The notes under the pieces: generated by a model | Seen by the model: only the letters and a program-made list of their open reading frames with translations | What the model was told of the DNA's origin: nothing | Databases searched by the model: none | Program-made: the position numbers and the translations under genes | Assembly: GCA_017854585.1 (NCBI GenBank) | Contig: JAFMHK010000026.1 | Coordinates: 1-47,709 of the forward strand | Origin: Paracoccaceae bacterium | Lineage (GTDB): Bacteria > Pseudomonadota > Alphaproteobacteria > Rhodobacterales > Rhodobacteraceae | Length of the DNA: 47,709 bases | Direction: 5' to 3' | Part shown: positions 35,470 through 44,507 of the stretch, piece by piece | Numbering within the stretch: position 1 is the first letter of the stretch | Layout: every line of letters begins with the position of its first letter

Positions 35470-36105
35470 GTGTCAACTTCTTCCTCAGTCCTTACAGATG
35501 ACAGCCGCCTTTCGCGCATCGATCGTGCCGTCCTGGCCATAGAGTCGCGCATGAATCTCGTGGGTGGCATCGTGATTTTCATGCTGGTCTTGCTGGCCGT
35601 CTGGAACATCTTTGGCCGCAAACTGTTCAATGCCCCAGTGCCCGGCTACGTCGATTGGACGCAACAATTGATGGCCCTGTTCGCCTTTCTGGGGCTGAGT
35701 TATTGCCAGCGTGAGGGCGGGCATATCCGCATGGATATCGTCGTCACCCGCTTGAAAGGGCGTTGGCTGTGGTTCGCCGAATGGCTTTCGACATTGTTCA
35801 TGGTGATTGTCGTGGCGGCGCTGGTCTATGGCAGTTGGAACCATTTCGGGCGCAGCTTTGACTGGAACGCGCCGATGTTCTCACGCGACAGTTCCATCGA
35901 TATCGGCCTGCCGATCTGGCCCTCGAAACTGCTGGTTCCGGTGGCGATGGGGTTGTTGTGGGTGCGCTTGGTGCTGCAGCTTTGGTCGTATGGCCGGGCA
36001 TGGCGAACCGGCACCCTTAGTCCCGTCGCCGTCCCCTTGCCCGAGGATCCGATGAGCGTCGCCGCGCGCGAAGCAGAAACGCTTATCGATACGCGCGATG
36101 CGTAG
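35470..36105 (+). CDS. TRAP transporter small permease, DctQ family
   Basis: A 211-residue protein with four membrane helices (first GGIVIFMLVLLAVWNIFGR near residue 40) and the cytoplasmic loop FLGLSYCQREGGHIRMDIVV of the DctQ family. It forms the Q part of the QM permease. The start is the GTG at 35470 behind GGAGAG. The frame further up runs into the stem-loop and is not coding. It has an unusually long C-terminal tail. Confidence 0.9.
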   Translation: MSTSSSVLTDDSRLSRIDRAVLAIESRMNLVGGIVIFMLVLLAVWNIFGRKLFNAPVPGYVDWTQQLMALFAFLGLSYCQREGGHIRMDIVVTRLKGRWLWFAEWLSTLFMVIVVAALVYGSWNHFGRSFDWNAPMFSRDSSIDIGLPIWPSKLLVPVAMGLLWVRLVLQLWSYGRAWRTGTLSPVAVPLPEDPMSVAAREAETLIDTRDA

Positions 36106-36164
36106 TCGAGGCTGATTGAAACAAGAAGAAGGCGCAGCGTCACGCGCCCCGATAGGCAGAGACC

Positions 36165-37601
36165 ATGGATGAACTGATCGATATGCGCGCCCTTTTGGAA
36201 GGGATGGACATTTTCAATGTCTCCTTGTGGTTGTCAGGGCTGTTGCTGCTTCTGGTGCTGATCGGGGTGCGCGTGGCGTTTGCCGCCGCCTTTATCGGCA
36301 TGCTGGGTCTGTGCCTGTACTTCATGGAACGTCAGGGGTTTGAGCGTGGTTTGCTGACAGCCGTCAGGCTTGCCGGTCAGGTTCCTCATTCGAAATCAAC
36401 TGGCTACGCGCTGTCGCTGATCCCCACCTTCATCTTGATCGGCTACCTCGCCTACTACGCGGGTCTGACCAAGGCCCTGTTCGAGGCAGCAAAACGATGG
36501 GTTGGCTGGTTGCCGGGTGGGCTTGGCGTTGCGACCGTTTTCGCAACCGCAGGTTTTGCCGCGGTATCGGGCGCATCGGTAGCGACGTCGGCAGTATTTG
36601 CCCGCATCGCGATCCCCGAAATGCTCAAGCTGAACTACGATAAGGCGTTTGCTGCAGGTGTCGTGGCAGCGGGCGGCACATTGGCCAGCCTGATTCCGCC
36701 CTCCGCCATCTTGGTGATCTATGCGATCATCGTCGAGGAATCGGTTGGCAAGCTGTTGTTGGCGGGATTCATCCCCGGTTTTGTCTCAGCGATAATCTAC
36801 GCCGGTCTGGTGATCGGCATGGCCAAGGTCCGGCCGAATCTGGGGCCACCCGTAACAGGGTTCACGTGGAAAGAGCGCTTCGAGTCCCTGCCCGGCGCGC
36901 TTCCAATCGCCTTCGTGATCTTCATCATCATCTTTTCGATCTACTATCGCGGCGAAGATGGCGCATGGGCCACCCCGACCGAGGCGGGCGCTTTGGGCGC
37001 GTTTGTCGTGCTGGTGATGGCGCTGTGGAAAGGCATGAAATGGGGTCAGTTGCGCAGCGCCCTGATGGAGGCCGCCAAGCTGACCGCGATGATCTTCGCA
37101 ATGATCTGGGGCGTTCTTATCTACGTGCGATTTCTGGGATATGCACAATTGCCCGACCACTTCGCCACCTTCATCAGTGGGCTTGATTATTCGCCATACC
37201 TGATCTTGCTGGCGATCTTGCTGGTCTATGTGGTGTTGGGCATGTTCATGGATGCCATCGGCATGCTGATCCTCACGCTGCCCGTCACCTTCCCGGCCAT
37301 CATCGCCCTGAATGGCGGCCCTGATGTCACACGCGAGATGTCGGCATTCGGCATGACCTCGGAGGAATGCGCCATCTGGTTCGGCATCATCGTGGTGAAA
37401 ATGGCGGAACTCTGTTTGATCACACCACCGATTGGACTGAACTGCTTTGTCGTCGCGGGCGTTGCGCAAGACAGCAAGCTGCCGATTTCGGTGCAGGACG
37501 TCTTTCGGGGCGCGACGCCGTTCTTTGGGGCAGACGTGGCCACGGTTGCGGTTCTCATCGCCTTCCCCGGCATTGTGTTGTGGCTCCCCTCGCTGGTGTG
37601 A
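36165..37601 (+). CDS. TRAP transporter large permease, DctM family
   Basis: A 478-residue integral membrane protein with about twelve helices, the sodium-coupled transport subunit. The family stretch GAGVATS-like loop appears as SGASVATSAVFARIAIPEM near 140-158, followed by AGGTLASLIPPSAILVIYAI. A mirror motif is GMFMDAIGMLILTLPVTFP near 365. Start 36165 is 59 bases after dctQ. Slightly longer than the usual DctM because of the N-terminal segment MDELIDMRALLEGM. Confidence 0.95.
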   Translation: MDELIDMRALLEGMDIFNVSLWLSGLLLLLVLIGVRVAFAAAFIGMLGLCLYFMERQGFERGLLTAVRLAGQVPHSKSTGYALSLIPTFILIGYLAYYAGLTKALFEAAKRWVGWLPGGLGVATVFATAGFAAVSGASVATSAVFARIAIPEMLKLNYDKAFAAGVVAAGGTLASLIPPSAILVIYAIIVEESVGKLLLAGFIPGFVSAIIYAGLVIGMAKVRPNLGPPVTGFTWKERFESLPGALPIAFVIFIIIFSIYYRGEDGAWATPTEAGALGAFVVLVMALWKGMKWGQLRSALMEAAKLTAMIFAMIWGVLIYVRFLGYAQLPDHFATFISGLDYSPYLILLAILLVYVVLGMFMDAIGMLILTLPVTFPAIIALNGGPDVTREMSAFGMTSEECAIWFGIIVVKMAELCLITPPIGLNCFVVAGVAQDSKLPISVQDVFRGATPFFGADVATVAVLIAFPGIVLWLPSLV

Positions 37602-37657
37602 CTGGACAAGTTGGGCGACGGGGGCGACAGTCCCCGCGTTCATGACAGGTGTTGCAA

Positions 37658-38068
37658 ATGCATTTCCGCCCAATTTTCGTCGCGTTGGCCCTTTGCGTGC
37701 CAGCCATGCCCGCCTTGGCGCAAGATCAGCCACTGCGCTGTGTCATCAGCGTTCTTTGCCTTGAGACCAATCCCTGCGGCGACTGGGATCAGGTGCTGAC
37801 CATCTCCGAGATGGACGAAGGCTGGAACGTGGAATGGAACGGAACCGATCAGCCGACCGACTACGAATTGATCGCAGACCTATCCGCGCCGGATGGGGCA
37901 ATTATATCTGTCCGGATGCGGACGCTGATTCACCGCAATCTGGCAACGCAAGCGGTGCAGGTGCTAAGCTTTGACGACATCGGCAACATCACCTTGACCG
38001 GGCAACAGCCGCACATCCGGCCGCGTGCAGTCACGGGCTTCGGGACCTGCGAAAGCATCGCCGAATGA
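37658..38068 (+). CDS. Small secreted cysteine-containing protein A
   Basis: A 136-residue protein of unknown function. Signal peptide at about 1-21 (MHFRPIFVALALCVPAMPALA). The mature part has three cysteines spaced C-x5-C-x5-C (CVISVLCLETNPC) and a fourth near the end in GFGTCES. Its stop overlaps the start of the next gene (ATGA), which encodes a protein with the same cysteine plan, so the two look like tandem paralogues. The start at 37658 was chosen so that the signal peptide is first. It follows the TRAP genes by 56 bases. Confidence 0.75.
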   Translation: MHFRPIFVALALCVPAMPALAQDQPLRCVISVLCLETNPCGDWDQVLTISEMDEGWNVEWNGTDQPTDYELIADLSAPDGAIISVRMRTLIHRNLATQAVQVLSFDDIGNITLTGQQPHIRPRAVTGFGTCESIAE

Positions 38069-38433
38069 TCGCACGCATCACTCTTGTCTTATCCGCAATG
38101 GTGGTTTCAGCGCCTGCATTGGCCGAGCCTTGGGATTGTATCTTCACGGTCGAATGTCCGCTTGGCGCCGATTGCCGCGAAGCGGGATTCGAGGTGCAGA
38201 TCATCGCCGCCGACCATGAGGGGCAGCTTTTTGCCAGCAGCATAATGGGCGAAACGCCCATTACCCGACTAACCGCGCGGGCGACCCTGCCCGCAAGTTA
38301 TGCAAGCACCGGCCAAGCTGGATTGGCCGAGCTTCTGACAGTTGAACCAGATCAAACCGCAATCATGACGGTCCATTTTGTCGATGGCGCAACCAGCGCT
38401 GTGACCTATCTGGGAACCTGCACCGCTTTCTGA
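38065..38433 (+). CDS. Small secreted cysteine-containing protein B
   Basis: A 122-residue protein of unknown function with a signal peptide (MIARITLVLSAMVVSAPALA). It has the same spacing C-x5-C-x5-C (CIFTVECPLGADC) as the gene before it, and a late YLGTCTAF comparable to GFGTCES. It is translated from an ATG that overlaps the previous stop. The two may form disulphides and act in the periplasm together. No domain is recognised. Confidence 0.75.
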   Translation: MIARITLVLSAMVVSAPALAEPWDCIFTVECPLGADCREAGFEVQIIAADHEGQLFASSIMGETPITRLTARATLPASYASTGQAGLAELLTVEPDQTAIMTVHFVDGATSAVTYLGTCTAF

Positions 38434-38446
38434 CAGCTCACCAATG

Positions 38447-38480
38447 ATCGCGACGACCCCCGGCAAGCCAAGGTCGCGAT
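38447..38480. terminator. Inverted repeat between convergent genes
   Basis: ATCGCGAC (38447-38454) and GTCGCGAT (38473-38480): an 8-bp perfect stem with an 18-base loop, between the secreted protein B stop and the paaG-like stop. Probably a shared terminator, without a U-run. Confidence 0.4.
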
Positions 38481-38504
38481 TTCGCGCCTGAGCGCCGGGT
38501 GCCC

Positions 38505-39281
38505 TCAGCGGCCTTCGAACGCAGCGGGCCGCTTTTCCAGAAACGCCATCACGCCCTCACGGAAATCGCGGGAATGGCCGCACTGACCCTGCAACTGGCC
38601 CTCAAACAACAACTGCTCTTCCAGACTGTTGCCCCAACTGGCCTGCATCGCCTGCTTGATCCGTTTGAAAGCCTCGGTCGGGCCAGTTGCCAGATGGGTC
38701 GCGCGGGCGCGCCAGACCGTTTCGAATGTGGAATCCGGCACAGCCTCCCAGATCATGCCCCAGTCACTCGCTTGTTGGGCGCTGATCTTTTCCGCGAACA
38801 GGGCGGCGCCCATGGCCTTGGCATTCCCGATCATTCGCGGCAGCACAAAGGTTCCGCCGGCGTCGGGGATAAGACCGATCCGGGTAAAGGCTTGAATGAA
38901 ACTGGCGCTTTCCGCCGCAATCACGACATCGGCCACCAGCGCAAGATTTGCCCCCGCACCAGCCGCCGTGCCGTTTACCGCCGAGATCACCGGCACCGGA
39001 CATTCGACAACCGCCATCAGCATGGGGATGTATTCGTCGCGTAGGGTGCGTTCCAGATTGATGTTGCCCACGTTGGCCCGGTCGCCCAGATCCTGACCGG
39101 AACAAAACGCCCTCCCTTCACCTGTCACAACAACCACCCGCGCGGTTTTGCCCGCCTCGGTCACGGCATGGGTGATCTCGGCGCGCATCTGCGTATTGAG
39201 CGCGTTCATCACGTCGGGCCGGTTCAGGGTTATCACGGCCATGCCGTCGGTCAGATCATAGGTGATGGTGTCATAGATCAT
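38505..39281 (-). CDS. paaG: Enoyl-CoA hydratase/isomerase family, PaaG-like
   Basis: A 258-residue crotonase-fold enzyme. The oxyanion-hole strands are GRAFCSGQDLGDR near 62 and NGTAAGAGANLALVADVV near 105. The catalytic Asp lies in RIGLIPDAGGTFVLPR near 137. The family residues point to 2-(1,2-epoxy-1,2-dihydrophenyl)acetyl-CoA isomerase, an enzyme of phenylacetate breakdown. No other paa gene is near, so the job may be a general enoyl-CoA isomerisation. It lies 67 bases behind ccmH on the same strand. Confidence 0.87.
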   Translation of the reverse strand: MIYDTITYDLTDGMAVITLNRPDVMNALNTQMRAEITHAVTEAGKTARVVVVTGEGRAFCSGQDLGDRANVGNINLERTLRDEYIPMLMAVVECPVPVISAVNGTAAGAGANLALVADVVIAAESASFIQAFTRIGLIPDAGGTFVLPRMIGNAKAMGAALFAEKISAQQASDWGMIWEAVPDSTFETVWRARATHLATGPTEAFKRIKQAMQASWGNSLEEQLLFEGQLQGQCGHSRDFREGVMAFLEKRPAAFEGR

Positions 39282-39348
39282 TGAATACGCTCCACTGTTC
39301 GCGCGGACCTTATCAAAGGAAACGGATCGGAAAAGCGCAAACGCGGCG

Positions 39349-39804
39349 TCAGTCGCCGACGATCTCTTTCAAACGGGCCTGTTCCGCGTCGTTCAGGGCG
39401 GTTTCTGTCGGCGCGGAGGCAACCGAACGGCGCCGGACATAGACCAACGACAAGGCTCCTCCGACCAGCAACAGCGCAAAAGGCGCCAACCAGAGCACCA
39501 CGTTGGAACCGGTCAGCGTGGGCCGCAACAGCACGTATTCGCCATAGCGGTCGACGATAAAGTCCACGACCTGATCGTTGCTGTCACCTGCGACCAACCT
39601 TTCCCGCACCAACAGGCGCAAATCGCGTGCAAGTTCGGCATGAGACTCGTCAATGCTTTCGTTCCGGCAAACAAGGCAACGCAACCCCGCCGAGATGTCG
39701 CGCGCGCGCTCCTCCATCACTGGATCGGGTAGCACTTCGTCCGGCTGCACAGCAAACACCGGGGTCGCCAGCAACATGACGGCCATAATGACGCCGCGCA
39801 TCAT
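39349..39804 (-). CDS. ccmH: Cytochrome c-type biogenesis protein CcmH
   Basis: A 151-residue periplasmic thiol protein that reduces apocytochrome c before haem is joined. Signal peptide at about 1-20, then the redox motif LRCLVCRNESIDESHAELARDLR with Cys43 and Cys46 (CxxC). A C-terminal membrane helix (VVLWLAPFALLLVGGALSLVYV) ends in a basic tail. This is the short CcmH (Ccl2) of Rhodobacter. Start overlaps the ccmF stop (ATGA). Confidence 0.95.
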   Translation of the reverse strand: MMRGVIMAVMLLATPVFAVQPDEVLPDPVMEERARDISAGLRCLVCRNESIDESHAELARDLRLLVRERLVAGDSNDQVVDFIVDRYGEYVLLRPTLTGSNVVLWLAPFALLLVGGALSLVYVRRRSVASAPTETALNDAEQARLKEIVGD

Positions 39805-41786
39805 TCCGCAGGCACTCCCTTGATGATATCGGCGGACTTCGCAGCGCCGGCTGCCACCCGATACCGTCGGTCAGACAGGCTCAGCAACCCGCCCAAGGCC
39901 ATGATGATCGCACCACCCCACACCCAGTTCGCGAAGGGTTTGATCCACGTTCTCACGGCCCAACCGCCACCCTGCTGCGGATCGCCCAAGGTGATATAGA
40001 CATCGCGGGTGAAGCCGTTGTTGATCCCAGCCTCGGTCGTGGGCATTCCGGCAACCGGGTAGATCCGGCGTTCGGGATGCACCAGTGCCACGTCACGTCC
40101 ATCCGCCTCGCGCACGGCAACATGGGCCAAGGTGGAAACATAATTCGGCCCCTGCACGTTCTCTTCAACGTCGATCAATTCAATCTGGTAGGCGCCGACC
40201 TGATAGGGCACACCGATCTGCGCCACGCGGATATCCTCGATCTGATAGCCGGTCAGGGTCGCGATCCCAAAGATCGTGACACCGACACCCGCATGGGCCA
40301 CCGATTTGCCCCAGTCCGCACGCGGCAAGCGAAACAGGCGGCCAACCCGACCACCGACCGCACCACGCCCGGTGCGCGACCATAGGTCAACCGCCGCGCC
40401 CGCAACCAACCAGACGGAAAGCGCGACAAACATCGGCGCCAACACGGTGTGGCCCGTAAACATCGCCCAAACCAGCAGACCGACCGCCAAGGCCAGCACG
40501 GCCGCCGGGATCAGTCCGCGCAGCGAACGCCCGATCTTGGCCCGTTTCCACGGCAGCATTGCAGCAATCGGCAGCACCACGGCCAGCCCGAAGACAAAAG
40601 GTGTGAAGGCCGCGTTGAAGAAGGGCGGCCCGACCGACAACGTTCGGTCAAAGAACATCTCGGCAAGGAGCGGCCAGATGGTTCCGATGAACACAACGAA
40701 GCACGATACCGCCAAAATCAGGTTATTCACCACAAGTCCGCTTTCACGGCTGACGGTCGAAAAGACGCCCTTCGCCTCCATCGTTCCGGCGCGCAAGGCA
40801 AACAACAACAGTGCGCCACCCATGAAGAACGCCAGAATCATCAAGATGAATATGCCCCTCTCGGGGTCATTGGCAAAGGCGTGGACCGACGTCAGCACCC
40901 CCGACCGCACGATGAAGGTTCCGATCAGGCTGAACCCGAAGGCCAGAATTGCCAACAAGATGGTCCAGCTTTTCAACGCCTCCCGCTTTTCGACCACGAT
41001 GGCCGAATGCAAAAGCGCCGCACCGATCAGCCACGGCATGAAGCTGGCATTCTCGACCGGGTCCCAGAACCAAAATCCGCCCCAGCCCAACTCGTAATAA
41101 GCCCACCACGACCCCAATCCGATCCCAATGGTCAGAAAGACCCAAGCCGCAAGCGTCCAGGGCCGCACCCAACGGCCCCAAGCGGCATCGACCCGCCCCT
41201 CAATCAGGGCAGCCACGGCAAATGAAAACGCCATGCTCAGCCCGACATAGCCAAGGTAGAGGAACGGCGGGTGGAAGGCCAAGCCGGGGTCTTGCAGCAG
41301 CGGGTTCAGATCCTGCCCGTCGAAGGGCGGAAAATCCAACCGGACGAACGGGTTTGAAGTGAATAGGATGAACGCGAAGAACGCGACAGCGACCGAAGAC
41401 TGCACCGCCAGAACGCGCGCCTTGAGCGTCGGTGGCAAGTTGCCCCCAAACCACGCGGCCATGGCGCCAAACAACGTCAGGATAAGAACCCACAGAAGCA
41501 GCGATCCCTCGTGGTTTCCCCACACACCGGTGACTTTATAAAGCATCGGCTTGAGCGTGTGCGAGTTGTTGACGACCAGCGCCAATGAGAAATCGGACGT
41601 CACGAAGGCGTACGTCAGTGCAGCAAAGCTGAATCCGGTAAGCAGGAACTGGGTCGTGGCCGCGGGTTCCGCAACCGCCATCCAGCCGCCCCACCCCTTG
41701 TGCGCACCCACGAGGGGCACGATCATCTGAAAAATCGCCACCATGAAGGCGAGGATTAGCGCAAAATGTCCGAGTTCTATGATCAT
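39801..41786 (-). CDS. ccmF: Haem lyase CcmF
   Basis: A 661-residue membrane protein, the haem lyase subunit that attaches haem to apocytochrome c. The WWD motif lies in the tryptophan-rich block YYELGWGGFWFWDPVENA near residue 235-252. Conserved His residues appear early in NNSHTLKPMLYKVTGVWGNHEGS (in part) and further on. About fifteen helices. C-terminal GGLLSLSDRRYR is typical. It is followed by ccmH; ccmE, expected upstream, is at 3.1 kb instead. Confidence 0.96.
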   Translation of the reverse strand: MIIELGHFALILAFMVAIFQMIVPLVGAHKGWGGWMAVAEPAATTQFLLTGFSFAALTYAFVTSDFSLALVVNNSHTLKPMLYKVTGVWGNHEGSLLLWVLILTLFGAMAAWFGGNLPPTLKARVLAVQSSVAVAFFAFILFTSNPFVRLDFPPFDGQDLNPLLQDPGLAFHPPFLYLGYVGLSMAFSFAVAALIEGRVDAAWGRWVRPWTLAAWVFLTIGIGLGSWWAYYELGWGGFWFWDPVENASFMPWLIGAALLHSAIVVEKREALKSWTILLAILAFGFSLIGTFIVRSGVLTSVHAFANDPERGIFILMILAFFMGGALLLFALRAGTMEAKGVFSTVSRESGLVVNNLILAVSCFVVFIGTIWPLLAEMFFDRTLSVGPPFFNAAFTPFVFGLAVVLPIAAMLPWKRAKIGRSLRGLIPAAVLALAVGLLVWAMFTGHTVLAPMFVALSVWLVAGAAVDLWSRTGRGAVGGRVGRLFRLPRADWGKSVAHAGVGVTIFGIATLTGYQIEDIRVAQIGVPYQVGAYQIELIDVEENVQGPNYVSTLAHVAVREADGRDVALVHPERRIYPVAGMPTTEAGINNGFTRDVYITLGDPQQGGGWAVRTWIKPFANWVWGGAIIMALGGLLSLSDRRYRVAAGAAKSADIIKGVPAE

Positions 41787-41849
41787 GGTGGAAACCTACT
41801 CCTCGAAACGCCGAAGTCCAATGGGCTGTGGCGTTAGATCACATCCTGT

Positions 41850-42848
41850 TTACGCGGTCACATCCACCACCACACGCCCCCTCACGCCGCCTTTCAGGAT
41901 CGCGGCACCCAGTTCTGGCAGATCGGCCAGTGTGGCCGGATGGATCATCGCCTCCAATTTCTCCATCGGCAGATCGTGTGCAATCCGTGCCCAAGCACGC
42001 AGGCGGTTGTCATAGGGCTGCATCACGCTGTCGATTCCCAGCAGATTAACACCGCGCAGCAAGAACGGAATGACGGTTGCCGGAAGCCCCGCGCCACCGG
42101 CCAGACCAACAGCCGCGACCGAGCCACCATATTTCATCTGCCCCAACACTCGCGCCAGCATTGCACCGCCGACTGCATCGACGCACCCGGCCCAGGTTTC
42201 GGCCTCCAGAGGGCGCTTGACGGTTTCGTTCAACTCGTCGCGCGCGATGATCCGCTTTGCGCCAAGCCCCAGCAGGTAATCCGCCTGCTCCGGACGGCCG
42301 GTAACGCCAGCCACGTCATAACCCAGATGGGCAAGGATCGCCGTGGCCACCGACCCAACACCGCCGGCGGCGCCTGTTACCAGCACCTCGCCCTTGTCCG
42401 GGGTCAGCCCGTGATCTTCCAATGCCATGACAGCCAGCATCGCAGTGAAGCCCGCCGTGCCCACCGCCATCGCGGCCCGTGTCGTCAAACCGTCCGGAAG
42501 CGGCACAAGCCAATCGGCCTTCACCCGCGCCTTTTCGGCATAGCCGCCCCAAAACGCCTCTCCGACACGCCACCCAGTCAGCACGACCTTGTCGCCGGGT
42601 TTGTAGCGTTCATCGTCGGACGCCTCGACCGTGCCTGCGAAATCGATGCCCGGCACATGGGGATAGTTCCGCACCAACCCGCCGCCCGGACCGATGCACA
42701 GCCCGTCCTTGTAGTTCAGCGTCGAGTATTCCACGGCAACAGTGACCTCCCCCTGGGGCAGGCGGCTGTCGTCCAGTGACTGGACCGACGCGTGGGTTTT
42801 CCCTTCGTCGTCCTTCTCAACTAGCAAGGCGCGGAATGTCATGTTCAT
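41850..42848 (-). CDS. acuI: Acryloyl-CoA reductase AcuI
   Basis: A 332-residue NADPH-dependent MDR oxidoreductase of the YhdH/YhfP/AcuI group, which reduces toxic acryloyl-CoA to propionyl-CoA. N-terminal GroES-like domain with YSTLNYKDGLCIGPGG and VPGIDFAGTV. Rossmann domain with VLVTGAAGGVGSVATAILA near 155 and GVTGRPEQADYL. No zinc cysteines, as expected. It lies 52 bases behind dmdA, as in other Roseobacters where dmdA and acuI are co-transcribed, so a role in DMSP and acrylate use is well supported. An ATG at 42842 is also possible. Confidence 0.93.
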   Translation of the reverse strand: MNMTFRALLVEKDDEGKTHASVQSLDDSRLPQGEVTVAVEYSTLNYKDGLCIGPGGGLVRNYPHVPGIDFAGTVEASDDERYKPGDKVVLTGWRVGEAFWGGYAEKARVKADWLVPLPDGLTTRAAMAVGTAGFTAMLAVMALEDHGLTPDKGEVLVTGAAGGVGSVATAILAHLGYDVAGVTGRPEQADYLLGLGAKRIIARDELNETVKRPLEAETWAGCVDAVGGAMLARVLGQMKYGGSVAAVGLAGGAGLPATVIPFLLRGVNLLGIDSVMQPYDNRLRAWARIAHDLPMEKLEAMIHPATLADLPELGAAILKGGVRGRVVVDVTA

Positions 42849-42900
42849 ACCCTTTCATTTCTTCATGCAAAGCACGAATTCTGGTCTTTGAATGACTGGC

Positions 42901-44001
42901 CTAAAGCCAGAACCGGTCTTTTACCACGGCGGCCATCGGGCCCGATTGCGTTTCCACCACGACATTGGTGCCGTCATCCCAATGGGTCATGCGGACCATA
43001 CCGATCCCCACGCCCGTATTGAAATCCGGGGACCAGTTGGCCGAGGTCACGTGGCCCACGCATTTGGTGCCCGCCATGATCGGCCATGCCCGATCACACG
43101 CCGGCGGCCTGCCATCGATCACAATCGCGCGTATCTGTTTGACGGGTCCATCCTTGGCCACCCGCATCAACGCATCTCGCCCGATGCAGCCAATCGCCGT
43201 CGCCGTGTTGCAGAACCGGCCCAAACCGCATTCGTGCGGCGTGTTGTCATCGGTCATGTCATTGCCGTAGCTCAGCAATCCAGCCTCGATCCGCTCGATC
43301 CCGTTGGGGCATCCCGCGCGCACATCCATCGGCTTACCGGCCTCCATCAGCGTATTCCACAACGGCATGCCGATATCAGCCCCCTCAACATAGATCTCGA
43401 ACCCGCCCTGTTTCGAATAGCCAGATCGCGCAATAACCATATCGCGGCCCTGAAAGTCGAAGTGACCAAAGCGAAAGAAACGAATGTCCCGCACGCTGTC
43501 GCCGAATACCGCCGCCATCAGATCATCGGCCTTGGGCCCCTGAATGGCCAAGGGCGAAATATCGGGTTCGTCGACCAGCACATCCAACCGATACCCGTTG
43601 GCAATGCCCTTGACCCACATCAACAGGTCGCTGTCGGCGATGGAAATCCACCAACGGTCTTCCGAAAGCTTTACCGCCACCGGATCGTTCAGCATGCCGC
43701 CTGTCTCATCGACGATGGGAACATAGTAACATTGGCCCGGCAACATGCCGCGCAGGTCACGCGGGGTCAGCATCTGCATCAGGCGGCCAGCATCCGGGCC
43801 ACGCAACTCCACCTGTCGTTCGCAGGCGACATCCCATATCTGAACAGCCGCCTTCAGGTGATGGTAGTCCTCTTCGACCGACCGGAAGACCGTTGGCAGC
43901 AACATCCGGTTGTAAACGGTGTAGGCGCTGACGCCTGCGGCCTCGACCCCTTCAGAAAACGGCGTCCGACGCAGGCGGCGGGAGGGAGAAATCAATGCCA
44001 T
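42901..44001 (-). CDS. dmdA: Dimethylsulfoniopropionate demethylase DmdA
   Basis: A 366-residue tetrahydrofolate-dependent DMSP demethylase of the aminomethyltransferase (GcvT) fold. It makes methylmercaptopropionate and methyl-THF. Features that fit Roseobacter DmdA: the start PSRRLRRTPFSEGVEAAGV, DVACERQVELRGPDA near 58, CYYVPIVDETGGMLNDPVAV near 92, SKQGGFEIYVEG near 195 and YGNDMTDDNTPHECGLGRFC near 245. Compared from memory with Ruegeria pomeroyi DmdA, the order and motifs agree throughout. The start overlaps the DinB gene by 10 bases. Confidence 0.93.
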   Translation of the reverse strand: MALISPSRRLRRTPFSEGVEAAGVSAYTVYNRMLLPTVFRSVEEDYHHLKAAVQIWDVACERQVELRGPDAGRLMQMLTPRDLRGMLPGQCYYVPIVDETGGMLNDPVAVKLSEDRWWISIADSDLLMWVKGIANGYRLDVLVDEPDISPLAIQGPKADDLMAAVFGDSVRDIRFFRFGHFDFQGRDMVIARSGYSKQGGFEIYVEGADIGMPLWNTLMEAGKPMDVRAGCPNGIERIEAGLLSYGNDMTDDNTPHECGLGRFCNTATAIGCIGRDALMRVAKDGPVKQIRAIVIDGRPPACDRAWPIMAGTKCVGHVTSANWSPDFNTGVGIGMVRMTHWDDGTNVVVETQSGPMAAVVKDRFWL

Positions 44002-44507
44002 TCGGGAACCTCATCAGGCATGAAAGGAAGATCGGTGTCACCGGGGCGCGCCCCGGCGGCAGTCAACATCGCGTGCACCTGACCCCGATGGTGGGTCTGG
44101 TGATTGAACATCTGCATCGCGCACAGCGCGCGCGGGACCGTCATCTGCCGCCCCGCAGCACCTGAGAACCAAGTCAATTCGCCCTCAAAATCATCGGCGG
44201 CGGTCGTCCACGCCCAAGCAGCGATCCGGGCGTCAAGCCCCGGACGTGCACCGATCAGCACCTGCCAGTCATAGGCCTTGGCGGAACCATTCAAATCCGC
44301 CTCGGGTCCCGGCCCACCGTCGAAACGCGCGATCCAGATCAGATCACCCCACATCAGGTGGGACAGGGTCGTTGTGATCCCACCCCAAAACGCACCCCGA
44401 TCAAGGTCGCGATCGACATCACGAAGCCCACCAGCCGCACGAAACAGCGCAAGGTTCTGCCATGCGTTATAGCGCGCCATGGTCTGGCAATAAGCTGGCG
44501 TGATCAT
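43992..44507 (-). CDS. DinB family protein
   Basis: A 171-residue DinB/YfiT-like four-helix bundle. It has LSHLMWGDLIWIARFDGG near 45 and LCAMQMFNHQTHHRGQVHAML near 130, which supply the three His ligands of a nickel or zinc site (H near 48, 138 and 142). Related enzymes are thiol- or metal-dependent transferases. The ATG at 44507 overlaps the DUF1326 stop (TGATG), and the 3' end overlaps dmdA by 10 bases. Its place in the DMSP operon suggests a job with sulphur or thiol intermediates; this is inference. Confidence 0.87.
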   Translation of the reverse strand: MITPAYCQTMARYNAWQNLALFRAAGGLRDVDRDLDRGAFWGGITTTLSHLMWGDLIWIARFDGGPGPEADLNGSAKAYDWQVLIGARPGLDARIAAWAWTTAADDFEGELTWFSGAAGRQMTVPRALCAMQMFNHQTHHRGQVHAMLTAAGARPGDTDLPFMPDEVPEWH

